A DNA stretch of 64,000 nt from Opitutales bacterium UBA5694 (lineage in GTDB: Bacteria; Verrucomicrobiota; Verrucomicrobiia; Opitutales; Opitutaceae): positions 1-64,000 of the forward strand of contig DIHO01000016.1 of assembly GCA_002420185.1 (NCBI GenBank). The letters are read 5' to 3'. A program made the translations under genes and the position numbers. Below the pieces are notes generated by a model, which saw only the letters and a list, made by a program, of their open reading frames with translations, had not been told where the DNA came from and searched no databases. Numbering within the stretch: the first letter of the stretch is position 1; the number at the start of each line of letters is the position of its first letter. This document shows, one piece after another, positions 53,913 to 62,450 of this stretch.

Positions 53913-53999
53913 GCCCAGGTGGCGGAATCGGTAGACGCAGCGGACTTAAAATCCGTTGTCCGTAAGGACGTGCGGGTTCAAGTCCCGCCCTGGGCACCA
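53913..53999 (+). tRNA. tRNA-Leu (anticodon UAA)
   Basis: 87 nt including encoded CCA. Acceptor GCCCAGG pairs with CCTGGGC; D-loop GGTAGACGC; anticodon loop CTTAAAA gives UAA; a variable arm TGTCCGTAAGGACG as in class II leucine tRNAs; T-arm CGGGTTCAAGTCCCG. All arms fold cleanly, so it is functional. It reads UUA, and UUG by wobble. Confidence 0.97.
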
Positions 54000-54214
54000 A
54001 TCGCCGGTACGAAGTTGTATTTGTGCCGCCGAGTACGTGTCGAAGAGTAAGGCTTCTGGGACTTTCACCCTGCGAGTGGTACGGTTATGATTAGCATTAT
54101 GGTCTTGTTGCACAAACCGCTGGTTGGTGTCCTGACCGATACCTTCAAGAGAGGAACGCTCAAGATGTGACAAAAAAAGTATTCTTGAGAGGATCGAAAC
54201 AGTGGATCCGGATG

Positions 54215-55045
54215 CTAAATATTATAGATACGGCAAGCGTTCTGCCCCAGTATATTAAACTGCTCAGATTCGGATAGAGATTCGGTCATCGATAGAATTG
54301 TTTGATGCCATTGTGTATACTCTGCTCTTAAAAGGCAAACAGGCCAATCCGAGCCTGCTAATAGCCGGTTGGGACCAAACGCCTCGAGAACGGTATCGAC
54401 GTAGGGCTTAAGGAGATTGGGGCTCCATCTGGAATCAATGACTTCGGTGACCATTCCTGACAGTTTGCAGGCTACGTTTGTCCTTTTGCCTAGTTCGAGA
54501 ATGTTCTCTGCCCAGGTGCTATCGAACGTAGCGGAACAGATTTTTGGTTTTGCGATGTGGTCGACCACGAACTGAATATTTGGGTGTTGATCGACAAATT
54601 GGATGGTCTGGGGAAGATGCTTTTCGAAAATAAGAATATCGTAAACTAAATTTCGAGGTCCGAGCTGCCGAATCCCCTGATTGAAATCTTTCCTTAAAAT
54701 GAAGTTGTTGTCTTTCTCGTCTTGGATCACGTGGCGCACGCCCACAAGCTTTGGGTTCTCATTCAACCGGTCGAGGGACGCATTGAGATTGGTATGGCAG
54801 AGCGGGAGCCAACCTATGACCCCCAAAACAGAGGGATTTGCGGCGGAAATTTTAATAAGCCATTCTGTTTCCTCGATGGTTTGCCTCGCTTGTACCGCAA
54901 TGCATCCGTCTATGTTATTTTCCGCCATTAGTGGTTCTAAATCAACGGGAAGAAAGTCACGTTTTAAGACTGTGTGCTGCTCAGAGATCCAGCCATACTC
55001 ATTCGGGTCGTATTTCCAGAAATGCTGATGGGAATCGATTTTCAT
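54215..55045 (-). CDS. amidohydrolase 2 family, lactonase-like (L-fuconolactonase type)
   Basis: Metal-dependent hydrolase of 276 residues. The start is MKIDSHQHFWKYDPNEYGWI, the HxHFW signature with the WIS segment seen in L-fucono-1,5-lactonase and L-rhamnono-lactonase. Further elements are DGCIAVQARQTIEETEWLIK, VLGVIGWLPL, VGVRHVIQDE, FVVDHIAKPKI, VACKLSGMVTE and the end RLLAGSDWPVCLL with a metal-site aspartate. Such lactonases act in the oxidation pathway of L-fucose or L-rhamnose, sugars common in sulfated marine glycans. No signal peptide. It is near the sulfatase gene (55215), divergent from it by about 170 bp, which supports a shared glycan role. Confidence 0.85.
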   Translation of the reverse strand: MKIDSHQHFWKYDPNEYGWISEQHTVLKRDFLPVDLEPLMAENNIDGCIAVQARQTIEETEWLIKISAANPSVLGVIGWLPLCHTNLNASLDRLNENPKLVGVRHVIQDEKDNNFILRKDFNQGIRQLGPRNLVYDILIFEKHLPQTIQFVDQHPNIQFVVDHIAKPKICSATFDSTWAENILELGKRTNVACKLSGMVTEVIDSRWSPNLLKPYVDTVLEAFGPNRLLAGSDWPVCLLRAEYTQWHQTILSMTESLSESEQFNILGQNACRIYNI

Positions 55046-55214
55046 AAGGGGTGGGACGTGCTATCCGTATTTATTGAAATGCTTTGCCACTGTTGCAAGT
55101 GGCTTTGTGTCTAGGAAATTTAGTTGAACTAGATGCAATGGCATTTCAATTGAACTCTGAACTTATGCCAATTTGGTATTTGAAATTCGGTATCGAGCGA
55201 TCAATTTTCTCGAA

Positions 55215-56708
55215 ATGCCTAATCAAGCGGTTTTTATACTTACGGATACACAGGGAACAGACGTCGTTGGATGCTATGGCCGACCCGAAATGAAGACGCC
55301 TTACATCGATAAGATGGCTGCAGAAGGAATTCGATTTAACCGCGCATATTCCACCCAACCGGTATGTGGACCGGCTCGGTCAGCGATCTTTACAGGGTTG
55401 TATCCACATTCCAACGGTGTACTTGGAAATGATATGGCACCGTGCTTAGACGCTAAGACGATTGGGCAGCGACTTTCGGGTTTGGGTGTCCGCACAGGCT
55501 ATATCGGCAAATGGCATTTGGACGGGACAGACTATTTTGGAAATGGAGTTTGTCCTGAGGGTTGGGACCCAGATTACTGGTTCGATGGGCGTTGCTACCT
55601 CGATAGTTTGGGAAGCAAGGAGGAAAGGGACTTTTCTCGACTCGTTCCGACGGCAAAAGACATGCGAGACAATGGGTACGATGAAACGTTTACTATGGCC
55701 CATCGTAGTGTAGACAAAGCATTGGAATTTATTGAGCGCTATAAGGATGAAGACTTTTTTCTTGTCGTATCTATAGACGAGCCGCATCATCCCTTTATCT
55801 GTCCCGCAGAGTACTTGGAAGCTTTCGAAGGTTTTGAATACAAGATTGGCCCCAATGGGAAGGATACTTTGAAGGATAAGCCTCAGTCCCAGAAAGATTG
55901 GTCGAATCATGTTAAGTCGCACCTTGGAGACGGTGAGAAGCTTCGGATGGACGCCTTTTTCGCGTGCAATAGTTATTGTGACTATGAAATTGGGCGAATT
56001 AACAACGCCATAGATAAATGGATACCGAATGCTTTGTCAATTTATACATCTGATCACGGTGATATGTTGGGGTCGCACGCATTGCTGGGTAAAGGTCCAA
56101 ATATGTACGAGGAAATCGCGAAAATTCCTTTCATCGTCCGATGGAATGGCCATTTGCCAGCTGGAGCAGTTGTGGACCGTCCCATTTCGCACATCGACCT
56201 TGTGCCCACGTTTTTGGAATTCTTTGACCAAGATTCACCAGAGATTCTGCATGGTGAAAGTCTGTTGAAGGTCTTTTCGAATCCGACTGTGTGCGAACGG
56301 GAAAGGGTGTTTTTGGAGTTCAATAGATTCGAGCTGGATCACGATGGGTTTGGAGCGTTTTCACCAACAAGGTGTGTCACGAATCGCAGATACAAACTAG
56401 CCATCAACCTTTCGGATAAGGACGAGTTGTACGATTTGGAAACCGACCCAGACGAGCTTAGGAATCTTATTGATGACGAAGTGCATGCGGAGGTCAGGGA
56501 TCAGCTCCATGGAGAGATCGTTGAATGGATGAATCGTACGAGAGATCCCTTTAGGGGGCCGCAGTGGATTTCCAGAGATTGGAATGGGCGGGCAGCGAGT
56601 AGTTGGGGAGGACCGACTCGACCCCGTCCTGCAGATGGATTTAATCGGCACACCCTACTATACGACACCGCTGAACCCATCGATCGCCTGGTCTACGACA
56701 AGCATTGA
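55215..56708 (+). CDS. type I sulfatase (formylglycine-dependent)
   Basis: Removes sulfate esters from carbohydrates. The 497 residues start at 55215, VFILTDTQGTDVVGCYGRPE, with the alkaline-phosphatase-superfold metal aspartates. The key motif is VCGPARSAIFTGLYPHSNG, with C-x-P-x-R, the cysteine converted to formylglycine. Further: IGKWHL, DEPHHPF, YTSDHGDMLGSHALLGKG and the C-terminal subdomain (YDLETDPDELRNL). All metal and catalytic positions look intact. It has no signal peptide, so either it is cytoplasmic or its N-terminus is elsewhere. A formylglycine-generating enzyme is not in the window. Sugar substrate is not deducible from motifs. Confidence 0.93.
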   Translation: MPNQAVFILTDTQGTDVVGCYGRPEMKTPYIDKMAAEGIRFNRAYSTQPVCGPARSAIFTGLYPHSNGVLGNDMAPCLDAKTIGQRLSGLGVRTGYIGKWHLDGTDYFGNGVCPEGWDPDYWFDGRCYLDSLGSKEERDFSRLVPTAKDMRDNGYDETFTMAHRSVDKALEFIERYKDEDFFLVVSIDEPHHPFICPAEYLEAFEGFEYKIGPNGKDTLKDKPQSQKDWSNHVKSHLGDGEKLRMDAFFACNSYCDYEIGRINNAIDKWIPNALSIYTSDHGDMLGSHALLGKGPNMYEEIAKIPFIVRWNGHLPAGAVVDRPISHIDLVPTFLEFFDQDSPEILHGESLLKVFSNPTVCERERVFLEFNRFELDHDGFGAFSPTRCVTNRRYKLAINLSDKDELYDLETDPDELRNLIDDEVHAEVRDQLHGEIVEWMNRTRDPFRGPQWISRDWNGRAASSWGGPTRPRPADGFNRHTLLYDTAEPIDRLVYDKH

Positions 56709-57282
56709 GTTAGTTTTAGCGTAACTGGCAGAGGACAAACGCCACCAACAGAGAATGGTTTAGGTACCTAAAAGCGTTGAGATTCTTTTGCCATCTAGAT
56801 CCCTCTTGAATGTATTTAAAATTATGAGGTTTATTTTTTTTGGTGCTAGGAATGGGAATGGCGGGAAATCTGTTGGTAGGAGAGGTGTTTCGGTTGGAGA
56901 GCGGACCCGAGTCGCCTCAGCTGATCGAGCTCTATACATCGTAAGGCTGTAGCAGTTTTCCTCCCCCTGAAAATAGTTAAGTGGATTCTTGAGGGATCCG
57001 GGATTATGGGTACATAGAGTTCCCGTAGCCTTCAATGTTGATTACTGGGATCGGCTTGGCAGGAAAGACAAGTGAAAACACGCTTCGCTAGTACCGGCCT
57101 AGGTATGAAAACTAAAGCTTTGATGCACATTAGAGAGCGAATTAAGAAAATGAAAAATTAAAAATTGGATACGGAAATAGTATATTAATTATGAATATAT
57201 ATCTTCCCTAGGTTCGGGTTTCTTTCTGAAAAAAACGAAATTGCCGTAGGGGAATTTATCTATGCAGGTATTTGGTCAAGGT
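56709..57282. other. 574-bp intergenic region, no gene seen
   Basis: Nothing gene-like is supported. The region separates the sulfatase from the convergent cyclophilin gene. It includes short AT-rich stretches and one partial tRNA-like match (near 56878-56970) that does not fold, discussed among rejected items. Confidence 0.5.
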
Positions 57283-58347
57283 CTATATCCGCTCAATCAA
57301 AACGCCCAGGATTTGAACATCATCGACTGGTTTATCGCCTGCTCCGGTTTCCACTTCCTGAATTGCGAGGGCTACATCCATTCCTTCGATGACTTTTCCG
57401 AAGACAGTGTGTTTGCCATTCAGCCAGCTCGCCCCGTCCGTATTCGTGACAATAAAAAACTGAGACCCATTGGTGCTAGGACCAGAATTGGCCATGCAAA
57501 CTGTGCCGTATTCAACCTTGCCTGTGAGCGTGGGTTGCTCCACTGGTGTGTCGGTCCCGATGAGGGCTTGAAGTTCTTCAACGGTCTTACCGATTAAGGG
57601 TTGGACTGAGTTTGAGGCCTGAATTGCGGAGATAAGGGCAGCGACTACTGGTACAGGGCTTTCTCCTTCGTGTTCTTGCAAGTGGGGAGCGAAGAGAGCT
57701 TGGAATACTACATTAGCTGTATCTTCATCCTTGATCTCGCCCGTTAGCTGAGCCAGTTCTGGCTCGAATCGAGTCAATTTGTCGGTAGATCCCAACAAGG
57801 TTTGGAGCTCTTCCACAGTCTTTCCGATGAGTGGCTCGACGCTTTGAGTAGTTTGCATTTCCTGAAAAATTGTGGCGATTTCTGGGATAGGACTATTGCC
57901 TTGGTTCTCCATCAAATGGGGACGGAAGAGTGCCCCAAAAACTTCATTTGCGGTAGCGGTGTCGGCAATTTCACCTTCGAGTGGAACTACTTTACCGGCA
58001 TAGCACTCATCTTGAAACTGGTAGCCCGGACCGCCTGTACCCGTTCCGAGTGGGCAACCTCCTTGGATCATAAAGTCCTTGATGACACGGTGAAAAATGA
58101 GGCCGTCGTAGAAGGGCTCGTTTTTCTCTTCTCCATCGGGAGCAATCCAGGTTTTGGAGCCGTCTGCGAGGCCGGCGAAATTTTCTACAGTAATCGGGGT
58201 CGTGTCTTCAAAAAGTTCTATCACGATCGTGCCCTTGTTCGTTTCCATACGAGCGACTAGAGTCGTTGGTTTTTTCGAACATCCTGCGAGAATGGTGAAA
58301 ATCACAATCAGGCTGAGAGCGATGGACTTGGAGTAAGGAAGCTTCAT
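57283..58347 (-). CDS. lipoprotein cyclophilin (peptidyl-prolyl isomerase) with internal repeats
   Basis: A 354-residue cyclophilin. Residues 1-23 give a lipoprotein signal ending TILAGC with C23 as lipidated cysteine. The fold begins ARMETNKGTIVIELFEDTTP and FHRVIKDFMIQGG with the catalytic arginine and FMIQGG, then stops at about residue 121 and resumes at about 279 with GTVCMANSGPSTNGSQFFIV and HTVFGKVIEGM. The 157 residues between, at 57514-57984, are an insert built of two similar modules, residues 125-186 and 203-264. Each reads GEI-x-D-x-x-TAN-VF-ALF-PHL-x-E-x-x-G-x-SP-P, then VEPLIGKTVEELQ or VQPLIGKTVEELQ. The insert replaces a loop near the active site. Function: envelope folding catalyst; the insert might bind partner proteins. 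Confidence 0.88.
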   Translation of the reverse strand: MKLPYSKSIALSLIVIFTILAGCSKKPTTLVARMETNKGTIVIELFEDTTPITVENFAGLADGSKTWIAPDGEEKNEPFYDGLIFHRVIKDFMIQGGCPLGTGTGGPGYQFQDECYAGKVVPLEGEIADTATANEVFGALFRPHLMENQGNSPIPEIATIFQEMQTTQSVEPLIGKTVEELQTLLGSTDKLTRFEPELAQLTGEIKDEDTANVVFQALFAPHLQEHEGESPVPVVAALISAIQASNSVQPLIGKTVEELQALIGTDTPVEQPTLTGKVEYGTVCMANSGPSTNGSQFFIVTNTDGASWLNGKHTVFGKVIEGMDVALAIQEVETGAGDKPVDDVQILGVLIERI

Positions 58348-58440
58348 TGTGGGCGAAGAAAGAGCGCACTCGATTAGTGAGGCAATCTCAATTTTAGATA
58401 CTAGGCCAATATGGCTGATAATATAATTGGCTAAAGGTGC

Positions 58441-59577
58441 CTAATTGAAGATCTCCGCTAGCTTAGCCTCAAGCTTTGCTCCACGGAGATTTTGTGCGAT
58501 AATGCGGCCTTCGGGATTGAGCAGGAAGCTCATTGGCAGAGCATTTACATTATAGGCGGCGGCCATTGGTGAATCCCAGCCTAGTGAGTCAGATATCTGT
58601 GGCCAGGTAACTCGATCACGTTTTGAGGCCTGTTCCCAAGCCGAACGGCTGTCATCTAAATTTATAGCAAAAATGGTAAAGTTGTCGTTGGAGTGCTTGT
58701 CGAGGAGTTTTACGTAGTGTCGATTTTCGACACGGCAAGGCACGCACCAGGATGCCCAGAAGTCCACGAGAACGTACTTGCCCTTGGAATCCTCGAGCCG
58801 ATGGGATTTGCCGTCTAGGGATTGGCCGGCCAGGGAGGCTCCATTGGCACCGATAGCGGTGCGCCGAAATGATTGTAATTTCTCAATCATCCGCTTCGAG
58901 ATAGCAGCCTGGGGGCGATTTTTGGAGAAAGCCTTAACCGCATCTTCTATTTCACTGAGTCTGTGGTCTGGATCCCACCTCTGTGAAGTTGCGTAGAGGG
59001 CAACGGATTTCCCTATATGCTCGATCGTAAAGTCATTCAACTCGCGGCGGTGGGCACCGTATGCTTCCACCTCTTGCTCAGAGAGTGCGGCCAACCGCTC
59101 GGCTGATACTCCGCGAGCGGTTGCTTCGTTAAGTGCGGCCCTTGGTGGGTATACGAGGCGAGCGAGCGATTCTCTGCGAAAGGATTCATAAGCGATGAGG
59201 GCATCTGTGTCGGGAGAGCCGGCTATTTTGAGTGCCCCGTGATCTTTTATGTCAGTTTGGATAACCACTCTCTGTCCCTCGTCGATCGCTAGTGAAATTT
59301 TATGGTCGCCGGGGAAAGCCAAGCTAAACAATCCCGGTTCGCCCTCGAAATGCTGATGAAAGTTGCCCTCTGAGTCGACTGAGAGCTTCCCCTCGAGAGT
59401 GCGGGCCCTGAGCTCGAGATTCTCCCGGAAGAGTTTTGGAACTTCGTCTGGGCTGACTTCTGGAAGCGATCCTGAAATCCAAAAATCACCCATGGCGATG
59501 GATTGGAAGAGAACGATCGTGCATAGTAGCGGCAAAAGTCCCTCGCAGACAAATTTTGGATTTAGTGTTATTACCAT
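58441..59577 (-). CDS. TlpA-like thiol-disulfide redoxin with N-terminal domain
   Basis: 378 residues. N-terminal part: a signal-like hydrophobic segment (residues 12-30), then a beta-rich domain like DUF4369 (about 35-130: LEGKLSVDSEGNFHQHFEGE) and a helical linker (130-245). The C-terminal thioredoxin domain has YVLVDFWASWCVPCRVENRH with redox cysteines 278 and 281, and NALPMSFLLNPEGRII with cis-proline. Most such proteins act in the periplasm in cytochrome maturation or thiol repair. It is transcribed 93 bp from the cyclophilin gene on the same strand, so both may be an envelope-folding pair. Confidence 0.88.
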   Translation of the reverse strand: MVITLNPKFVCEGLLPLLCTIVLFQSIAMGDFWISGSLPEVSPDEVPKLFRENLELRARTLEGKLSVDSEGNFHQHFEGEPGLFSLAFPGDHKISLAIDEGQRVVIQTDIKDHGALKIAGSPDTDALIAYESFRRESLARLVYPPRAALNEATARGVSAERLAALSEQEVEAYGAHRRELNDFTIEHIGKSVALYATSQRWDPDHRLSEIEDAVKAFSKNRPQAAISKRMIEKLQSFRRTAIGANGASLAGQSLDGKSHRLEDSKGKYVLVDFWASWCVPCRVENRHYVKLLDKHSNDNFTIFAINLDDSRSAWEQASKRDRVTWPQISDSLGWDSPMAAAYNVNALPMSFLLNPEGRIIAQNLRGAKLEAKLAEIFN

Positions 59578-59762
59578 TAAAATCGGGTAGTGGTTTTAGG
59601 AAGAGTCCGACGCTTTGAATCGAAGTTTAATTTCAATGTAATTCCACTTTTCGGGTTTGGTAGAAGGCTTGGGTTAAAAATTGGCAGTAATTCGAGATCT
59701 TTGCTCGTAGAGAAGGGATTAAAAAGAAAGACTACATTCGTTTATATTTCCACCTCCTCACC

Positions 59763-62300
59763 ATGCCAACTAAATCATCCCTGAGCCTTCTGATTTTCGT
59801 CGGTCTTAATCTAGTTGCGTTCGGCCAATCTATGAATTCGTCCGAAATACTGCACGAGTTGCAAAAACTGAAAAAAGTGGGTTCCGTCCTTTTTGTGGCG
59901 GCTCATCCAGATGACGAGAACACCACTTTGCTTTCGTATTTGGCACAGGAAGAGAAGCTAGACACGGCTTATCTCTCGTTAACGAGGGGCGGCGGCGGGC
60001 AAAACTTGATAGGCCCTGAATTGAACCAGGAACTGGGCCTGATCAGGGCAAACGAATTACTGCAAGCCCGCAAAATTGACGGAGCCATCCAGTTGTTCAC
60101 GCGAGCCCGAGATTTTGGCTATTCAAAGAACCCGGAAGACACACTCGAGAACTGGGAGGAAGATGAAGTACTCGGTGACGTCGTATATGCGGTCCGCCAA
60201 TTTAAACCGGATGTCATTATTACTCGTTTCAATCCCGCGGCAGGGCCGACTCATGGTCACCATACTGTGTCTGCCCAATTGGCCCTGAAGGCATTTAACC
60301 TAGCGGCCGATCCGCATGCCTTTACGGAGCAATTGAGCGAGCTTGAAACGCATCAGGCAAAAAGGATTTTATGGAACGGGTTTGGGCAGAGACGTAGAGC
60401 TGGAGGCGGGCCACCGCTTGCGAGCTCAGAAGATGAACCGCACGAAGTGGTGTCTTTGGAAGTGGGGCTTTACAATCCGTATCTAGGAACTTCCTACACG
60501 GAACTTTCGGCGAGAAGCCGTAGTATGCACAAGAGCCAAGGTTTCGGACGGGTGGGGCAGCGTGGATCTCAGTTTGAGCGAATGGTATTGCTGGCCGGCG
60601 AACCGTCTGAGGGCGATTTTCTAAAGGGTGTCGAAACCACTTGGCGCCGCTATTCCGGTAGCTCTCGACTGGATTCGCTCTTTGAAAGTGCCATAGTCGA
60701 CTTTGATGCGGCGGCTCCCTGGAAATCAGTACGAGCATTGTTAGAGATAGACGGGTTATTAGAAAAACTTCCGGTCGATCGGCAAATTCGTTCCAAGCGG
60801 AGCTCGTTGCAAAAGCTCATTGCGGCCTGTATGGGACTTCATTTGCAAGCACGAGTGCCTCAGGCAGACTTGACGCCCGGTGAGCCTGTGAAGCTCGATG
60901 TGGAATTTATAAACCGGTCCCCGATCCAAGCGAGAGTTGTCAAATTGGGGGCAAATTTATTCGATAGCTCTCGTTGGCCGGAGGAGATTTCGCTAACCCT
61001 TAGAGAAGATTTGGACAAGGAACTGGATTCAAACGTAGTCGAGTTCGTTTCGCTGAACGTGAACTTGCCTATCGATTCTCCTCTAACGCGTCCCTACTGG
61101 CTCGAGGACGAAGCCAGCGTGGGTATCTACAGCCTTCGCAATCGGCGATTGCTGGAATTGGAGTCGATACCACCTTCGCTTTCTGTTTCTGCTGTTATTG
61201 AGATCCAAGGTCGCCCAGTTACCTTGAATGTTCCGGTGGTTCAGGTCATTAGTGATCCCGTGCAAGGTGAAGTGCACGAGCAGGTCGTGATACGTCCCGA
61301 GATTACTCTCTCGCCTGAGAACTCCATTTTGCTCTTTGAGAATTCGCAAGCTAAGGAGATCGAAGTGTTGGTCCAGAGCAATGTGGATGCTGCGATTGGA
61401 AAATTGACGGCGGAAGGTCCCAAGGGTTGGAAGATCAGTATTACCCAGCCCGAGTTTGATCTGGAGGACGTGCAAAGTTCACAGCGGATCCGGGTACAAT
61501 TGACGCCTCCTGCTACCGCCTCCGAAGGAAAGATCGTTTTCAAAGCGATTAGCGAGTCGGGTAAAGAATTCGACTCGAGCTACAGAGAGATTTTCTATGA
61601 GCATATTGGCCGGCAGCCGATTCTCAATCGAGCGGTCACCAAGGTGACAAGATTGGATCTAGGGCGCGGAGGAAGCCGAATAGCCTATATCGAAGGGGTT
61701 GGGGATCCCGTTCCTGACACTCTGAGCAAGATCGGCTATGAAGTGGAGATAGTGTTGATTGGGGAATTGGAGAAAGGGCGTCTAGATAGTTACGACACGG
61801 TGATACTCGGAGCACGCGTGTTCGATGCTCATGCGGGATTGGACAAAAGATTTGATGTACTGCTAAACTACGTAGAGAATGGGGGGACTCTTGTATCCCA
61901 GTACAGCACGACAAGTTTTAGAGCGAAGTCACAGTTTACATCCCCTTACCCGATTCGATTGTCCAGAGATCGTGTTTCCGAGGAAAAAGTAGAGATGCGT
62001 TTGCTTCAACCAGATCACGTTGTATTTAACTACCCAAATAAGATTACTAAAATTGACTTTGATAATTGGATACAAGAGAGAGGGCTCTATTACGCTTCCT
62101 CATGGGATGATCACTTTGATGCTCTGGTCTCTGCAAACGACAGAGGGGAACCCCCGAGAGATGGAGGGCTCTTAGTGACAGAATACGGTAAGGGCTGGTA
62201 CGTGTACACGGGACTTTCCTTTTTTAGGCAGTTGCCAAATGGGAATCCAGGTGCGATACGACTATTTGTGAATTTAATTTCTTTAGGCCATGGAGACTGA
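59763..62300 (+). CDS. PIG-L family deacetylase, secreted, with C-terminal domains
   Basis: 845 residues. A signal peptide (SLSLLIFVGLNLVAFGQS) is followed by the LmbE/PIG-L zinc deacetylase domain (about 38-260): VLFVAAHPDDENTTLLSYLA with the AHPDDE metal motif, LTRGGGGQNLIGPELNQELG and the third zinc ligand region PTHGHHTVSAQLAL. The rest (about 300-600) is a beta-sandwich region (ARVPQADLTPGEPVKLDVEF), and a C-terminal glutamine-amidotransferase-like fold (about 640-845; VILGARVFDAHAGLD). The enzyme probably removes acetyl groups from N-acetylated sugars outside the cytoplasm. It is translationally coupled to a tiny membrane protein and an SSS symporter, suggesting uptake of the product. 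Confidence 0.88.
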   Translation: MPTKSSLSLLIFVGLNLVAFGQSMNSSEILHELQKLKKVGSVLFVAAHPDDENTTLLSYLAQEEKLDTAYLSLTRGGGGQNLIGPELNQELGLIRANELLQARKIDGAIQLFTRARDFGYSKNPEDTLENWEEDEVLGDVVYAVRQFKPDVIITRFNPAAGPTHGHHTVSAQLALKAFNLAADPHAFTEQLSELETHQAKRILWNGFGQRRRAGGGPPLASSEDEPHEVVSLEVGLYNPYLGTSYTELSARSRSMHKSQGFGRVGQRGSQFERMVLLAGEPSEGDFLKGVETTWRRYSGSSRLDSLFESAIVDFDAAAPWKSVRALLEIDGLLEKLPVDRQIRSKRSSLQKLIAACMGLHLQARVPQADLTPGEPVKLDVEFINRSPIQARVVKLGANLFDSSRWPEEISLTLREDLDKELDSNVVEFVSLNVNLPIDSPLTRPYWLEDEASVGIYSLRNRRLLELESIPPSLSVSAVIEIQGRPVTLNVPVVQVISDPVQGEVHEQVVIRPEITLSPENSILLFENSQAKEIEVLVQSNVDAAIGKLTAEGPKGWKISITQPEFDLEDVQSSQRIRVQLTPPATASEGKIVFKAISESGKEFDSSYREIFYEHIGRQPILNRAVTKVTRLDLGRGGSRIAYIEGVGDPVPDTLSKIGYEVEIVLIGELEKGRLDSYDTVILGARVFDAHAGLDKRFDVLLNYVENGGTLVSQYSTTSFRAKSQFTSPYPIRLSRDRVSEEKVEMRLLQPDHVVFNYPNKITKIDFDNWIQERGLYYASSWDDHFDALVSANDRGEPPRDGGLLVTEYGKGWYVYTGLSFFRQLPNGNPGAIRLFVNLISLGHGD

Positions 62301-62433
62301 AACAGAGAATGAAATTGCTGCCTCCGTCAAAGACGAAAGCTCTAAAGGCTGGACCAAGCTTTACCTGGTTGTGGTAGCCGCATTGGCAGGGCAGATCGCG
62401 TTTTATGCGTGGCTGACTAAAACCTTCGAGTAG
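62290..62433 (+). CDS. 47-residue membrane protein
   Basis: METETENEIAASVKDESSKG, then a single membrane helix LYLVVVAALAGQIAFYAWLT and KTFE. The ATG at 62290 overlaps the end of the PIG-L gene by 11 bp, and the stop is 17 bp before the symporter ATG. Position and a clean hydrophobic helix argue that it is expressed. It might be an accessory subunit for the SSS symporter, as small proteins accompany some of these. Confidence 0.6.
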   Translation: METETENEIAASVKDESSKGWTKLYLVVVAALAGQIAFYAWLTKTFE

Positions 62434-62450
62434 TTCGAGGCCCACTAAGC

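Noticed and set aside
53946..54173. Minus-strand frame containing WCPGRDLNPHVLTDNGF
   Set aside because: This is the well-known translation of the antisense strand of a leucine tRNA; the tRNA fold is clean, so the frame is an artefact.
56878..56970. Stretch resembling the 5' part of a serine tRNA (GGAGAGGTG)
   Set aside because: The 3' side does not pair with the acceptor and no anticodon or T-arm can be placed.
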